DNA from: Culicoidibacter larvae
Lineage (GTDB): Bacteria > Bacillota_I > Bacilli_A > Culicoidibacterales > Culicoidibacteraceae
Reading direction: 5' to 3'
Length of the DNA: 64,000 nucleotides
Assembly: GCF_005771635.1 (NCBI RefSeq)
Contig: NZ_VBWP01000009.1
Span: 1 to 64,000 of the forward strand
Positions 17,672 through 27,195 of the stretch are shown piece by piece. A model generated the notes under the pieces. It saw nothing but the letters and a program-made list of their open reading frames with translations. It did no database searches and was not told the DNA's origin. Within the stretch, counting starts at the first letter, position 1, and the number at the start of each line of letters is the position of its first letter. The position numbers were made by a program, and so were the translations under genes.

Positions 17672-18445
17672 CTATTTATACCCGATTACTTTTCTCAATC
17701 GGACATCTTGATTTTGACGATATATATACGCACTCACTAATGAATTTGCCGTTCTTGAAAACTCAAATGCACATGCTACAATTACTGGTGTTGTATAACC
17801 TTGAATTACGTTTATATACACACCCCTATTACTTGTACCACCATCAATAATTGTATCTTTGTATACTTTTGCTGTGGGCGCAATTAACCAAGTACTTGCA
17901 TCTTTCTTAATTTCTAAAGTTATTTCTAAGCAACTATAATCATTCCAAGATTTACCGTTGCTTATTGGAACAATCGTATTTCCGGTCGTTGTTACGGTCA
18001 ACGCTCCATCAAACAATACTTCGCCCTGCAATCCAACTATACTATTAGTATTTTGAATTGTTTTCTGCTCATGTACTTCTAGTCGGGGATTAATTGTTGG
18101 ATAGTTTACTCCATAAGCCGCTGAACTTCTAGCATCTTTGATTTCTTGTTCTGATGGTGCCAATCGCGCTGATAAAGTGGCGAAATTACCATATACCGCT
18201 GATTTACGTGCATTTATTAACTCTGCCTCTGGTACCACTTCTCCAATAATATCCAATATTTCTTGTTGAGAAACATCAACCATTTGTTGCAATTCTTCTT
18301 TATAATAATTGATATAATATTGCCAAATTTCAATGTCCTTATCAGTTATATCAGCAAGCTTCAAGCGCACGTTTTTGCTACACTTAATTATTCGTAATTC
18401 TTCAGCTAATTGACTGAGTTCCTGTAATAGTTGTTCTAAACTCAT
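17672..18445 (-). CDS. Tail fibre / receptor-binding protein
   Basis: 257 residues. A helical N-terminal part is followed by two imperfect repeats with the spacing typical of tail-fibre shafts (LINARKSAVYGNFATLSARL and IKDARSSAAYG...TINPRL), then a beta-rich C-terminal domain of about 115 residues that should carry the receptor-binding function. Lies at the end of the baseplate genes as expected. Confidence 0.7.
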   Translation of the reverse strand: MSLEQLLQELSQLAEELRIIKCSKNVRLKLADITDKDIEIWQYYINYYKEELQQMVDVSQQEILDIIGEVVPEAELINARKSAVYGNFATLSARLAPSEQEIKDARSSAAYGVNYPTINPRLEVHEQKTIQNTNSIVGLQGEVLFDGALTVTTTGNTIVPISNGKSWNDYSCLEITLEIKKDASTWLIAPTAKVYKDTIIDGGTSNRGVYINVIQGYTTPVIVACAFEFSRTANSLVSAYIYRQNQDVRLRKVIGYK

Positions 18446-18455
18446 ATTCTACCTC

Positions 18456-19190
18456 CTATATATACTTAATCTGTTCGTATTCGACAAATACATTAACGTT
18501 TGCCAAGTTGTATTTAAGCGTGTTTTTCATTTGCAATTGATTTGCAATAATTGTGTTGTTTCCTACTATCAACGCCACATTCTTACCATTTATTGATACG
18601 GTACAGTCTTTGTCAACATTGATAACAAGTTCGGTAACCTCATTATGGAAGTTTAATTCATATATCATTGACGTATTTGTTTTGTAATAATAGTCGCTTT
18701 CGCACCAATCTGTTGCTTCGTCAAACAAATCGCAATATCCATAACCACCAATTTGCACTTTGACAAACGGTAATGCTAGAAAATTAAACTTATAGTATAC
18801 TAATCCTTCGCTTCCTTCGGCTTTTGTAACTTCGGTACTTGTATGCTTAGCAGTAAAGATATCACCTTCGCGATCAGATACTTCAACTCGCATCATAGAA
18901 GCTGGAACAACAATATTATCAATGAGTAGTTGGCCAATATCATACGTTTCACTTCTTGAATGATTTTTTGTAACCACCGCAACAGTAAATGACAACGGTA
19001 TGTCTCTGAAATGATTTTTATTATCGAATATATTTTCTTGCCATATAGTGCCGTCTCTGAATGGTACTTCAACACCAATATTCTTTTTTTCAGATGTGCC
19101 GACTAATATATCAGAAATATAAAACTGCACTCCTAACGCAAACCTATTCAAGTCTACACCGTTTATTTTTACCCAATTCCGTTTACGCAA
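18456..19190 (-). CDS. Distal-tail (Dit)-like protein
   Basis: 244 residues. The N-terminus (VKINGVDLNRFALGVQFYI) and the later beta-rich part resemble the Dit/siphovirus tail family, which forms the ring joining tube and baseplate. A TTG further upstream is in frame, but GGAGG lies eight bases before the TTG at 19190, so I choose that. The order is odd: Dit normally precedes the hub genes, here it follows two of them. It could instead be an evolved Dit-like accessory ring. Confidence 0.6.
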   Translation of the reverse strand: MRKRNWVKINGVDLNRFALGVQFYISDILVGTSEKKNIGVEVPFRDGTIWQENIFDNKNHFRDIPLSFTVAVVTKNHSRSETYDIGQLLIDNIVVPASMMRVEVSDREGDIFTAKHTSTEVTKAEGSEGLVYYKFNFLALPFVKVQIGGYGYCDLFDEATDWCESDYYYKTNTSMIYELNFHNEVTELVINVDKDCTVSINGKNVALIVGNNTIIANQLQMKNTLKYNLANVNVFVEYEQIKYI

Positions 19191-20892
19191 AATTACCGCC
19201 TCCAATCATCTTTATAAAACTTAATGGCTCATTATCAACTATGAGTTTATCATTTTGGGGATTGAGTACATCGTAGTTATACCCAACTATATGAGTATCT
19301 TCTCCATTCATGAATGGCACATTGCCAATAGTAACTCCTTGACCGATAATATCAGCACTAATATAAGCCAAATCCAACTCGACACTCCTATTCAAACCAA
19401 TTTGTAAATAAATATTTAGCGACTGTTGAGCTAATGCATCGACATCTGCTTGTGTTCGCAAATCATTATTTCTAATAACAGCATATACTCCCCCGAATTT
19501 CTTGTAACTATCAGCATCAACAATTTTTTTAACAATTTGCCTTGGCTCCATTTTGTATCCGATTATTCCCCATTCTTTTGCAACAATAAATGTGTTCCAT
19601 CCTTCTAAACCTTTAGTTGATGGGTCGAAGCTGTTTTCACCAATGTTAAAGATATATTGATATGGGTCGCGCAAATTAGCCCCAGCGGCAAGTCCCCCGC
19701 CTTGAGAACCATAGTAATTGAAACTTACTCCGAAATGTAAATGCGGTCCACTCGACAATCCTGTATTTCCAGTTCTTCCAATCCATGTATTTGGCGCTAA
19801 AAGTTGTCCAACTGACGGCTCTATTGATGACATATGCAAATAATAAAACTGTCCATATTGCTTAACTCTCTGTGTACCATAATCTACAACTTCTAAAAAC
19901 ACATATAAGCCTCGATCATCACTTGCATTAGACCAGTTAACATCAATTACTTTTGTCCAAAACGGTGGAGAATATAACGGTGTTCCAACAGATGCCTGGA
20001 TATCGATACCATTGTGTTGATAATAGGGCTGTGGATAACCGCCACCATAGCCAAATATCCCAACCCAATCTTTAAATCCATTTCCCCAATAGCGATTATC
20101 GAAATGAGTGTTTACTTGCACTAAATCAGCGTGGTTAGCACCAACTATTGAACTTAGCCCCTTGTAATTATCATAAACAAGGTTATTAGGAATAGCATTT
20201 CCGTTGTCAATCCAACCATAAATAGGTACTTCTTCTTCCCATTCACTCACCGCCATTATTCCGTTTTTAAATAATGTTCCATCAAGCGTCTGTTCAACCA
20301 TAAGCGTATTATTAATATCACCTAGAAGCTCACCGCCATTAACAATTGGTAAATGGGATATATTAAGAGCTTTACCAACGTTATCTACGACAATATAACC
20401 ACCCACAATATCTACTATCTCCATCAATGCTTCATACACGGTTATGGGCGTTTTCAATTCATAAATCAAGTCTTTATTAACGCTAATATTTCTGCCATTA
20501 ACTTTGTACATAGTAGCTTTAGAATTATACTGATTCAAAATATCATCAATAACAGCTTTTGATTTCTGATTGTACGTTTTGTCAGTATTTAGAATGACAT
20601 TATTTAACTGACTAATCAGTGACTTACACGTGTACGCTTCAGTAAATAACCCTTGATTATCCATGTTTGACTTCTTTACAACAGGAACACCAGCAAATAC
20701 TTTCTTGCTATCCTTAAACACTTCAACAAGCGTTGCACCCGTTTCTATTGAAACATCACAACCGAATAATAGAGTAAATTCAAAAGTAGAAAAGTCATTC
20801 ATGATATTGTTTCCGGTTGCTGATATCAGATAGCTATTACCATTTTTAGAATCAAATAATAATGCGCCATCTAGATATATCATATATTCCAT
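19183..20892 (-). CDS. Tail hub protein with inserted M23 peptidase
   Basis: 569 residues. Hub-like beta-rich N-terminal (to about 250) and C-terminal (from about 440) regions are split by an M23 metallopeptidase with HNGIDIQ and GPHLHFGV zinc motifs and GNTGLSSG. This would be the tail-associated lysin that cuts peptidoglycan during DNA entry. The insert is a relative of the phage's own endolysin. The C-terminal part (ADVDALAQQSL, AYISADIIGQG) has the form of phage hub proteins. The ATG at 20892 has AAGGAG nine bases upstream. Confidence 0.8.
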   Translation of the reverse strand: MEYMIYLDGALLFDSKNGNSYLISATGNNIMNDFSTFEFTLLFGCDVSIETGATLVEVFKDSKKVFAGVPVVKKSNMDNQGLFTEAYTCKSLISQLNNVILNTDKTYNQKSKAVIDDILNQYNSKATMYKVNGRNISVNKDLIYELKTPITVYEALMEIVDIVGGYIVVDNVGKALNISHLPIVNGGELLGDINNTLMVEQTLDGTLFKNGIMAVSEWEEEVPIYGWIDNGNAIPNNLVYDNYKGLSSIVGANHADLVQVNTHFDNRYWGNGFKDWVGIFGYGGGYPQPYYQHNGIDIQASVGTPLYSPPFWTKVIDVNWSNASDDRGLYVFLEVVDYGTQRVKQYGQFYYLHMSSIEPSVGQLLAPNTWIGRTGNTGLSSGPHLHFGVSFNYYGSQGGGLAAGANLRDPYQYIFNIGENSFDPSTKGLEGWNTFIVAKEWGIIGYKMEPRQIVKKIVDADSYKKFGGVYAVIRNNDLRTQADVDALAQQSLNIYLQIGLNRSVELDLAYISADIIGQGVTIGNVPFMNGEDTHIVGYNYDVLNPQNDKLIVDNEPLSFIKMIGGGNFA

Positions 20893-22022
20893 CACAGCAC
20901 ACTCCTTACAAGTAAACGAGCAAAGTTAGCACTCTTGTTACTTGCATCAATTTGAACGTCATATGGACTTAATAAATCATATTTCAATGATTCAATATAC
21001 ATCTCAACATCAATTCCTTGCACTGGTTCAAATACCCTGATAATATTACCAACCTTGAACGCATCGACATTATCAACGTATGATAAATCATAAGTAGAAA
21101 AGCTAAGTGAATATATTGGTGTTTTGTATTGATTCAAATATTCTTTAGCCCATGAAGTCAGAGCTGCTTTATCTACGATTTCATTATTCTTTGGTTGAAC
21201 AATGATTTTCCCATACTTAGCAATCGAAACAGCATCATTGACCGAACCATTACTTAAATCATCTCGACCGGTCGCATATACTTCCGTAGCTAAATTGGTA
21301 GCATCTTCAGTTAATTCATAAGACCGAATATTGTATCCAAGTTTAACTGGTTGATTTACTCGGAATACGTCATGGTCTTTAGAATATACATTCATAATCA
21401 ACGCCCAGCTTGGCAATGTATCTCCGCCATCGATTTCTGGGTCATAGCGTCTAATGTTAAATGTTGCTCCAATTGAATCGAAAAATACGTTCAAAGCTTC
21501 AACACCACTTTTTCCGAAATCATCATTAATCTTAAACTTTGTTGTATCAAAGTACGGATCAGTTACAGAAATAAATTGGATTTGCTTTTCCTTTGGCTGT
21601 CCGGCATTATAGACACGGTTAGTAAAGTTCTTGATAACATCGTTCGGCGTAATACCAAAGGCATTGCCATTTGTCATTAATAAGCAATCATTTAAAAACG
21701 CTTCGGCACTTTCGCATATTATTTTTTTCTTCAACAATCCATCATCAAATACATCAATTGTTTTTAGAATTCGTCCTGTAAACTCCCAGCGGTCTGACTT
21801 CCACAAGTATACAAGTGTACTCATTGGTTCTAACCAATCATACAATGGGTGTTCTCGTAGTATTTCAAACTCTAGTACGTCAACATCGTTACGATTGCCG
21901 GCAAAACTCCCGCTGATAATTGTGTAATTATCCCGCTGAAATTGACTATCCCAAATAACACGCTCATCATCAGCAGAACCAATCTTAATTGCGGTTAATC
22001 GAAAGTTATTATTTTCGCCCAT
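20892..22022 (-). CDS. Tail hub protein (Gp37-like baseplate protein)
   Basis: 376 residues, beta-rich. The segment YELTEDATNLATEVYATGRDD and the C-terminal pattern KVGNIIRVFEP...YIESLKYDL are typical of the siphovirus hub family. The next gene has the same architecture plus an M23 insert, so the two are probably ancient paralogues forming one hub. It overlaps the end of the tape-measure gene by 14 bases and the following gene by its stop. Confidence 0.72.
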   Translation of the reverse strand: MGENNNFRLTAIKIGSADDERVIWDSQFQRDNYTIISGSFAGNRNDVDVLEFEILREHPLYDWLEPMSTLVYLWKSDRWEFTGRILKTIDVFDDGLLKKKIICESAEAFLNDCLLMTNGNAFGITPNDVIKNFTNRVYNAGQPKEKQIQFISVTDPYFDTTKFKINDDFGKSGVEALNVFFDSIGATFNIRRYDPEIDGGDTLPSWALIMNVYSKDHDVFRVNQPVKLGYNIRSYELTEDATNLATEVYATGRDDLSNGSVNDAVSIAKYGKIIVQPKNNEIVDKAALTSWAKEYLNQYKTPIYSLSFSTYDLSYVDNVDAFKVGNIIRVFEPVQGIDVEMYIESLKYDLLSPYDVQIDASNKSANFARLLVRSVL

Positions 22023-24261
22023 AATTAAAGCCCCTCATCTGCACTTGCAATTCATTTGTTTGCTGTTTATTCACATCATCAAGTAAATACTTTATAATTT
22101 CCTTACCGTCAAGGTTAACAACAACTTGAATAGGTTGATTACCGCCAATATTCGCACCAATTTTTTCCATGCCTGATAATATCCAATTTGCAAGTTCTTG
22201 TTGAACTCCACCATTTGTCATTGGAACAACTGCTTCAGCACCTCTCTCGCCAGCAATATTCAATGTTGCCTTAGTCAAAATACCACCAGTGGCTAGCAAT
22301 GGGATGTGTGGTACTGTCGGGAACTTAAATCCACCTACAAACGGAACCCAATCGGGAATATCAATTGTTCTTAACAGTGTATTAATACCATCAATTGCTA
22401 AGTTAATTAGTCCAATAATTGCATTGAAGGGGACTTTTACAAATGCAAACAGCATATCAAATAGTCCACCGAATATTTGCACAATGTTATACCAAGCATC
22501 TTCCCAATTGCCCGCTAACACATTATTTACAAAAGCAATAAGGTTATCAAATACCTTTATTACCGCATTGAACCAATCCTCAAATGGTTTTACTAGTACC
22601 CCGTATATTAGGTCTGCAAAAGGTCCAAACACTTGATAAATGCCATCCTTAAGCCCAGTAAATATCCCTAAAATATCATCCCTGAACACTGTAACTGCTA
22701 AAACAATCGCAGCGATAGCTAATATAGCTAAACCAATCGGGCTTGTTAAAAACCCTATTGCTGCTCCTATTCCAGTAATAATTGGCATTAATCCCATCAT
22801 AATTACTCCTAATGGTAGTAAGGCTGCAACAATACCAACTATCGCAACAATTAAGCCTTTAGCTTCGGGACTTAACTCCTTGATCCATTTCACTACTCCT
22901 TGAATAATCGGCACCAAATCACTTATTATTGGCGCAACAACTTCAGCAATAACATCTCCAAACTCCGCCATAGCCAATTCCATATTATGTGTTGCAATAG
23001 TCAGCTTTCCCATCGGTGTCGATATTTCTGAGCCAGTTGCCGCCAGTTGCCCATCGGCACCAGCTAATGTATCTAGTAAACTCTCAAACTCGAATCTTCC
23101 ACCCCTAATGGCATCTGCCAAATCCGGACCCGCCTTAGCGCCGAACGTCTCAATTGCCATTGTTGTAGCAGCGGCAATATTTGGGGCGTTTTTTATTTGC
23201 TCAAGCATTGACTTAAACTCTACTTTCGCATCTTTTCCAGCGGCACTCCAATTGCTTATTGCTTTCTTCATACCAGAGAATGCAATTTCTGTATTAACTC
23301 CGGCTTTTTCCCAAGTACTAAATAAAGCAATTGATTCTTTAACTTCAAATCCTAAAGCACGCATCGGGGCTCCATATTTCGCCAAATTAGTGGTAAGCAC
23401 ATCCATAGATATACCTGTGTTTTGAGATGCAACTGTCAACGTGTCCAATACGCTCATATATTCTTCAGCAGGAATTGAAGCATCACCCATCGCGCGAGAA
23501 ACCAACTGAATAGCTGATGAAACATCTAATTCGTTAACCTTCGCAAATCTTAAAAAGTTTACAGAAGCGTCTTTTAATACACTTCCTGTGAATCCAAATC
23601 GAGTATTTAAATCACCAACTGCAGTAGCAACATCATCGCTATCAGATGCAACACTTCCATATACGTCCTTGGCTGTTTCCTTTAGTTCCTTAAGTTCATC
23701 ACCAACCGCTCCTGTTGATTTGGCAATTGTATTCCAACTTTTATTTAGATTCTGAGAAATTGCATAAGCACCAGTTAATGCTCCAGCAGCCGTACCACCG
23801 ATAACAGTCATTGTTTTACCAACGTTTTTGATTTTTTCGGCATTATCTGTTAATTTAGTCCCTAACTGACCCAGTCCTTTGGAATAGTCTTTCTCTGCTT
23901 TCTCGACATCTTTCAACTCATTTTTATACTTAGCTAAAGCATATTCGGCAGAATTTATTTTCTTCTCGTACTTTTCAACTTCCGCAACGCTTAGACTACG
24001 AGTTTTACTCTCTTCTTCATAAGCCTTTTTCATTGCCTTTACTTTGTCGGATTGTGTAGCAATTTGACTAGTCAAAAATTGATGCTTTCGTGCTAGTTTT
24101 TCAGATTGAGTTTCAGTCTTTTTCATTTCTTCATTTTGAAGTTTAAAAGATGCCGCACTCTTTTTTTGCGACGTTTCCATTTGGTTAACCGTCTTTACAT
24201 ATTCCTGCGCACCTTCAGCAGTTATTTTAAAACCTACTGTTGCAACTTTATTTTTCGCCAT
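22009..24261 (-). CDS. Tail tape measure protein
   Basis: 750 residues. A long charged coiled coil (30-150) is followed by a TP901-type tape-measure core (YGAPMRALGFEVKESIALF, FGAKAGPDLADAI), two or three hydrophobic segments around 465-530 that may insert in the membrane on DNA entry, and a Gly-rich end. With the usual 0.15 nm per residue the tail would be near 110 nm. It starts right after the stop of the -1 frameshift product of the tail chaperone gene. Confidence 0.9.
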   Translation of the reverse strand: MAKNKVATVGFKITAEGAQEYVKTVNQMETSQKKSAASFKLQNEEMKKTETQSEKLARKHQFLTSQIATQSDKVKAMKKAYEEESKTRSLSVAEVEKYEKKINSAEYALAKYKNELKDVEKAEKDYSKGLGQLGTKLTDNAEKIKNVGKTMTVIGGTAAGALTGAYAISQNLNKSWNTIAKSTGAVGDELKELKETAKDVYGSVASDSDDVATAVGDLNTRFGFTGSVLKDASVNFLRFAKVNELDVSSAIQLVSRAMGDASIPAEEYMSVLDTLTVASQNTGISMDVLTTNLAKYGAPMRALGFEVKESIALFSTWEKAGVNTEIAFSGMKKAISNWSAAGKDAKVEFKSMLEQIKNAPNIAAATTMAIETFGAKAGPDLADAIRGGRFEFESLLDTLAGADGQLAATGSEISTPMGKLTIATHNMELAMAEFGDVIAEVVAPIISDLVPIIQGVVKWIKELSPEAKGLIVAIVGIVAALLPLGVIMMGLMPIITGIGAAIGFLTSPIGLAILAIAAIVLAVTVFRDDILGIFTGLKDGIYQVFGPFADLIYGVLVKPFEDWFNAVIKVFDNLIAFVNNVLAGNWEDAWYNIVQIFGGLFDMLFAFVKVPFNAIIGLINLAIDGINTLLRTIDIPDWVPFVGGFKFPTVPHIPLLATGGILTKATLNIAGERGAEAVVPMTNGGVQQELANWILSGMEKIGANIGGNQPIQVVVNLDGKEIIKYLLDDVNKQQTNELQVQMRGFNYGRK

Positions 24262-24263
24262 GC

Positions 24264-24477
24264 CTACACACCCCCCATTTCACTTAAAAAGGCATCACCG
24301 TCTGAAATAACGCTAGATTCTTGATTTTCAACCTTACCGCCGTTTCTCAAACGTTCAATTTCAAAATATTGATCAATAATATTGTTGAGTTCAAATATAT
24401 CCATTGTTTTAAAATCAGTTTCGGTCATGCCTATTTGATATGCGATAGTTCTTAAAAAATTAAAATCTATCGTCTCT
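24264..24477 (-). CDS. Frameshift extension of the tail assembly chaperone (gpT-like)
   Basis: The -1 frame is open from the A-run at 24477-24485 to a TAG at 24264 and adds about 70 residues (containing GMTETDFKTMDIFELNNII, a typical gpT-type segment). It has no start codon with a ribosome site. With a -1 shift the full product is 192 residues, and 578 bases plus one repeated base give exactly 193 codons. Confidence 0.8.
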
Positions 24478-24841
24478 TTTTTTTTACGTTTGCCGGGTGT
24501 TTGACTGCTTGCTTCTCAGCCGCTTTAATATTCATAGTGTCAAACGCCAACCCAACAGCTTTCACAAGATCGGTATATTGCCAACCGTTCAAGTCCTTCA
24601 ATTCATTAATGTCAATGTTGTAAGTGGGGTTAATTTCATTCATAGACTTTAATGCGCAATACACAATAGTTTTCATGTCCCTCACGAACAGATTTGAAAT
24701 ATTGTTGCCATCCATCGAATCGGCAAGCGCGTGGAAAGATTTTCCTGTAATTTCCTCGTACCACTCCATAGCTCCAGTGCTTAGGAAAAGTCTGTATGTT
24801 TTATCGCCAATAGTTAGCGACTTATGATTGATTACACTCAT
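24467..24841 (-). CDS. Tail assembly chaperone (gpG-like)
   Basis: 124 residues. Coats the tape measure during tail assembly and is not part of the virion in well studied phages. Contains MEWYEEITGKSFHAL, the usual N-terminal element of the Firmicute family. It ends VKKKRR, read from nine A residues followed by G, a classic slippery run from which part of the ribosomes shift -1 into the extension. Confidence 0.85.
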   Translation of the reverse strand: MSVINHKSLTIGDKTYRLFLSTGAMEWYEEITGKSFHALADSMDGNNISNLFVRDMKTIVYCALKSMNEINPTYNIDINELKDLNGWQYTDLVKAVGLAFDTMNIKAAEKQAVKHPANVKKKRR

Positions 24842-24850
24842 GTGAAAAAC

Positions 24851-25510
24851 CTACTCTTTCTTTAAATTATTAGTCGCTGTTTCGATTAATAACTTTGCTT
24901 CGGCATGATCACGTGGCGGGTTAGAGTGCCATTGTGCTCGAACTAAATCCACATTGTCTTTATTTACCTCAGCAAAAATGCATGGTTCACCATCTTTAGA
25001 TGCTGACATAGCCGTAAAAGTATATTCGTCTGGATTCTCCTCATAACCGCTACCCATTTCTTTATGCTCTTTTTCTAATTCTTTAGCCATTAGTAAGTGT
25101 GGATAACAAATAAAAGTTGAACCACCGCTCCGCATTGGTAACTCAGTTGTAAGTGCGAATGCTTCGGGATTTGCTTGCTCCCCAACGGCTGCAACATAAC
25201 CAACTTCTCCAATTTCTTCAAACTTGCGACCCAATATTCTTGCTTGTACCTTCGGCGGAGTAGCAATAGTACTCAAAGCAACTTCTAACTCATTATTACC
25301 TGGTACAACATCATACACCTTATTTGAAGCTGTAATTTTAGTACTTTCATTAGTAATTGTTTGTTTGTAAGACTTTAAGTTTGGTGACTGAATTGTCTCG
25401 TTTTCGTATTCAACCGGCGATGCCTCTCGGTCTTTGATAAATGTAATATAACTATCTAATAGGCCAGTAATTACACTTTGCTTTTTTTCTGTAACAGTAT
25501 TTCCTGCCAT
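24851..25510 (-). CDS. Major tail tube protein
   Basis: 219 residues of the phi13-type major tail family, forming the tube. The sequence TIATPPKVQARILGRKFEEIGEVGYVA and the late YTFTAMSASKDG are typical. No C-terminal Ig extension is seen here. A strong ribosome site GGAGATG precedes it. Confidence 0.87.
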   Translation of the reverse strand: MAGNTVTEKKQSVITGLLDSYITFIKDREASPVEYENETIQSPNLKSYKQTITNESTKITASNKVYDVVPGNNELEVALSTIATPPKVQARILGRKFEEIGEVGYVAAVGEQANPEAFALTTELPMRSGGSTFICYPHLLMAKELEKEHKEMGSGYEENPDEYTFTAMSASKDGEPCIFAEVNKDNVDLVRAQWHSNPPRDHAEAKLLIETATNNLKKE

Positions 25511-25524
25511 TCTATAACATCTCC

Positions 25525-25890
25525 TTAAATTAATTTTTCAATTTCTTTTGCAACAATATCCATCATTGCCTCTGTTTCACTTTCTAATGTAGGGCGTAAA
25601 TACGGTTGCGCTTGTTGGAACTCGGTTCCATCTTCGACAAATCGTCCATAAAATTCGTCAGCAGTCCATCCAATAGATGCCGTGCCATCTTCTTCAATTT
25701 GATAAGCTATGCCATCTTTTTTAATGGCTCCTTTTGAATAACCCTTAACAAACTCAGCTTGACTCTGAACCTTTTCAACTCCGTGTTGAGCAGCCTTCTC
25801 AGTTATGTTGCCGATTTGCGTTGGATTTAACTCCAGCTTTCTTAATGTATCTGATACAAATTCAAACGCTGTTTCTAAATCATTACTCAT
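25525..25890 (-). CDS. HK97 gp10-type neck/tail component
   Basis: 121 residues with a helical N-terminus and the C-terminal signature YGRFVEDGTEFQQAQPYLRPTLE that defines the HK97-gp10 family of head-tail joining proteins. Overlaps the previous gene by 4 bases. Confidence 0.87.
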   Translation of the reverse strand: MSNDLETAFEFVSDTLRKLELNPTQIGNITEKAAQHGVEKVQSQAEFVKGYSKGAIKKDGIAYQIEEDGTASIGWTADEFYGRFVEDGTEFQQAQPYLRPTLESETEAMMDIVAKEIEKLI

Positions 25891-26222
25891 ACCAACACCT
25901 CTACTTCTAACTTCATGTGATAAATCTCTTTACTTTCAGTCGCACCTTCCAACCAATCAGAATTAATAAATACAACATCAGACTTGAGGCTTCCCATAAC
26001 ATCAGAAAGCAGCTCGAAGTCCATTGTTTGCATAAATAATGAAACCTGAAAGGTAAAACTAGTAATGTACTCTTCATTTGACGCCGAATACCTATTGTTA
26101 AATATTTGATGATATACAATGCGCGGGTAAACATTAGCATCTGCTTGTTTATAATAGACACCGCATTTATTTGTATTTAAAAGTGAATATAAAACATCAT
26201 TCGCTATTTGAAATTTGCTCAT
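25887..26222 (-). CDS. Tail terminator protein
   Basis: 111 residues. The alpha/beta pattern with RIVYHQI early, a middle FTFQVSLF strand and a last strand YHMKLEVEVLV fits siphovirus tail terminators. Position between gp10-like and head-closure genes supports it. Overlaps its upstream neighbour by 26 bases. Confidence 0.7.
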   Translation of the reverse strand: MSKFQIANDVLYSLLNTNKCGVYYKQADANVYPRIVYHQIFNNRYSASNEEYITSFTFQVSLFMQTMDFELLSDVMGSLKSDVVFINSDWLEGATESKEIYHMKLEVEVLV

Positions 26223-26544
26223 CTACACCAACCCTTTGCATTGTTACTTTCTGATTAAGTGCTGAAATATCAACTGTTGAAATAACTGTGTAAATTTCAT
26301 CGCCAATTTGTATGTGCTTGTCTATTAAATCCTCTTTCAAGGTAACTATCTGTAAATCATAGGTTTTAGATTCAGCACTATTTTTTGATGAGAACCTTTC
26401 ACTGTTAAATGCACGTCCATAGTACAACGAATACTCTTTGACAAACTCTTTTCCGTCAATGACGCCATTTACTCGTTTGTTTTCGATTTTTCCAACATCA
26501 CATATTCCATCATTCAGAACTACTGTCTCCGACTTTAGTTTCAT
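26197..26544 (-). CDS. Head closure / head-tail joining protein
   Basis: 115 residues, beta-rich (IQIGDEIYTVISTVDISALNQKVTMQRV), typical of the SPP1 gp16-like stopper family in this position. ATG at 26544 overlaps the end of the connector gene and has GGGGTG six bases upstream. Confidence 0.65.
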   Translation of the reverse strand: MKLKSETVVLNDGICDVGKIENKRVNGVIDGKEFVKEYSLYYGRAFNSERFSSKNSAESKTYDLQIVTLKEDLIDKHIQIGDEIYTVISTVDISALNQKVTMQRVGVDEQISNSE

Positions 26545-26800
26545 CAATAACACCCCGCAGACTTAATTGCAGCAACTCTTTAGCATAGTTTGTTGAGAAT
26601 AGTTCGCCAACATCGTTGAAATAATAACGGCAATATTCAAACAACAATACGGTGTCAGAATGTTTATCTCCCGGACTGAAGTCGTCATTGATATTTTTGA
26701 AATACTCAATACCCGAATCTATGATTAACTTCAAATCATCATCAAACACATTTGAGACAACCTTAAGTCTTTGTTTTAGTTTAGGTAATAATTCTCCCAT
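26510..26800 (-). CDS. Head-tail connector (gp6-like)
   Basis: 96 residues, mainly helical, with DDDLKLIIDSGIEYFKNI and LLFEYCRYYFNDVGE, the pattern of HK97 gp6/SPP1 gp15 adaptor proteins that dock under the portal. Confidence 0.78.
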   Translation of the reverse strand: MGELLPKLKQRLKVVSNVFDDDLKLIIDSGIEYFKNINDDFSPGDKHSDTVLLFEYCRYYFNDVGELFSTNYAKELLQLSLRGVIDETKVGDSSSE

Positions 26801-27195
26801 TACTCATCAACTGCCAATCCATCAACTAACGCCTGTAATTCTGCTTTTCTTGCATTGCTTGGATATTTAACTCCCGCTTCATCTAATATTGCTTTTAACT
26901 GATCAGAAGTTAACCCGAATGATCGCAAAGCTGAATTAACATTTACTGTTATATTCTTAAACACCGAATTATCTTCAGCCGAATATACTTTTACAGTAGC
27001 TGTACCATCTAAATCGCCATAGATTTGTAATTCAGTGTCGCTTTGTGCTGAAGGCTGAGCAACATCAGCGTCCGACGTTTCATACATGAACATTTTATTA
27101 GTAGCGCCCTCAATTGTTACAGTAACAACCTGACTACCGCCACTTGTTAAGTTAACGGTATCAGGTGCTACATCAATTGTTACGGGCTTAACTGG
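26800..27195 (-). CDS. Frameshift-encoded Ig-like plus LEM extension of the capsid protein
   Basis: In the +1 frame relative to the capsid gene this frame is open from 27219 to 26800. From the capsid end it reads KPVTIDVAPDTVNLTSGG, the start of a Big/Ig-like beta domain, then a second half ending VKVYS, and a C-terminal HeH/LEM helix-loop-helix (LTSDQLKAILDEAGVKYPS). A separate ATG exists at 27093 (97 residues) but lies in the middle of the Ig fold and has no good ribosome site, so a fused capsid-Ig product made by frameshift is the better reading. Ig domains displayed on capsids this way are known from other phages. Confidence 0.72.
   Translation of the reverse strand, partial: PVKPVTIDVAPDTVNLTSGGSQVVTVTIEGATNKMFMYETSDADVAQPSAQSDTELQIYGDLDGTATVKVYSAEDNSVFKNITVNVNSALRSFGLTSDQLKAILDEAGVKYPSNARKAELQALVDGLAVDE

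Noticed and set aside
19183-20892. Second endolysin
   Set aside because: The M23 domain is embedded in a hub protein among baseplate genes, so it is a tail-associated lysin.
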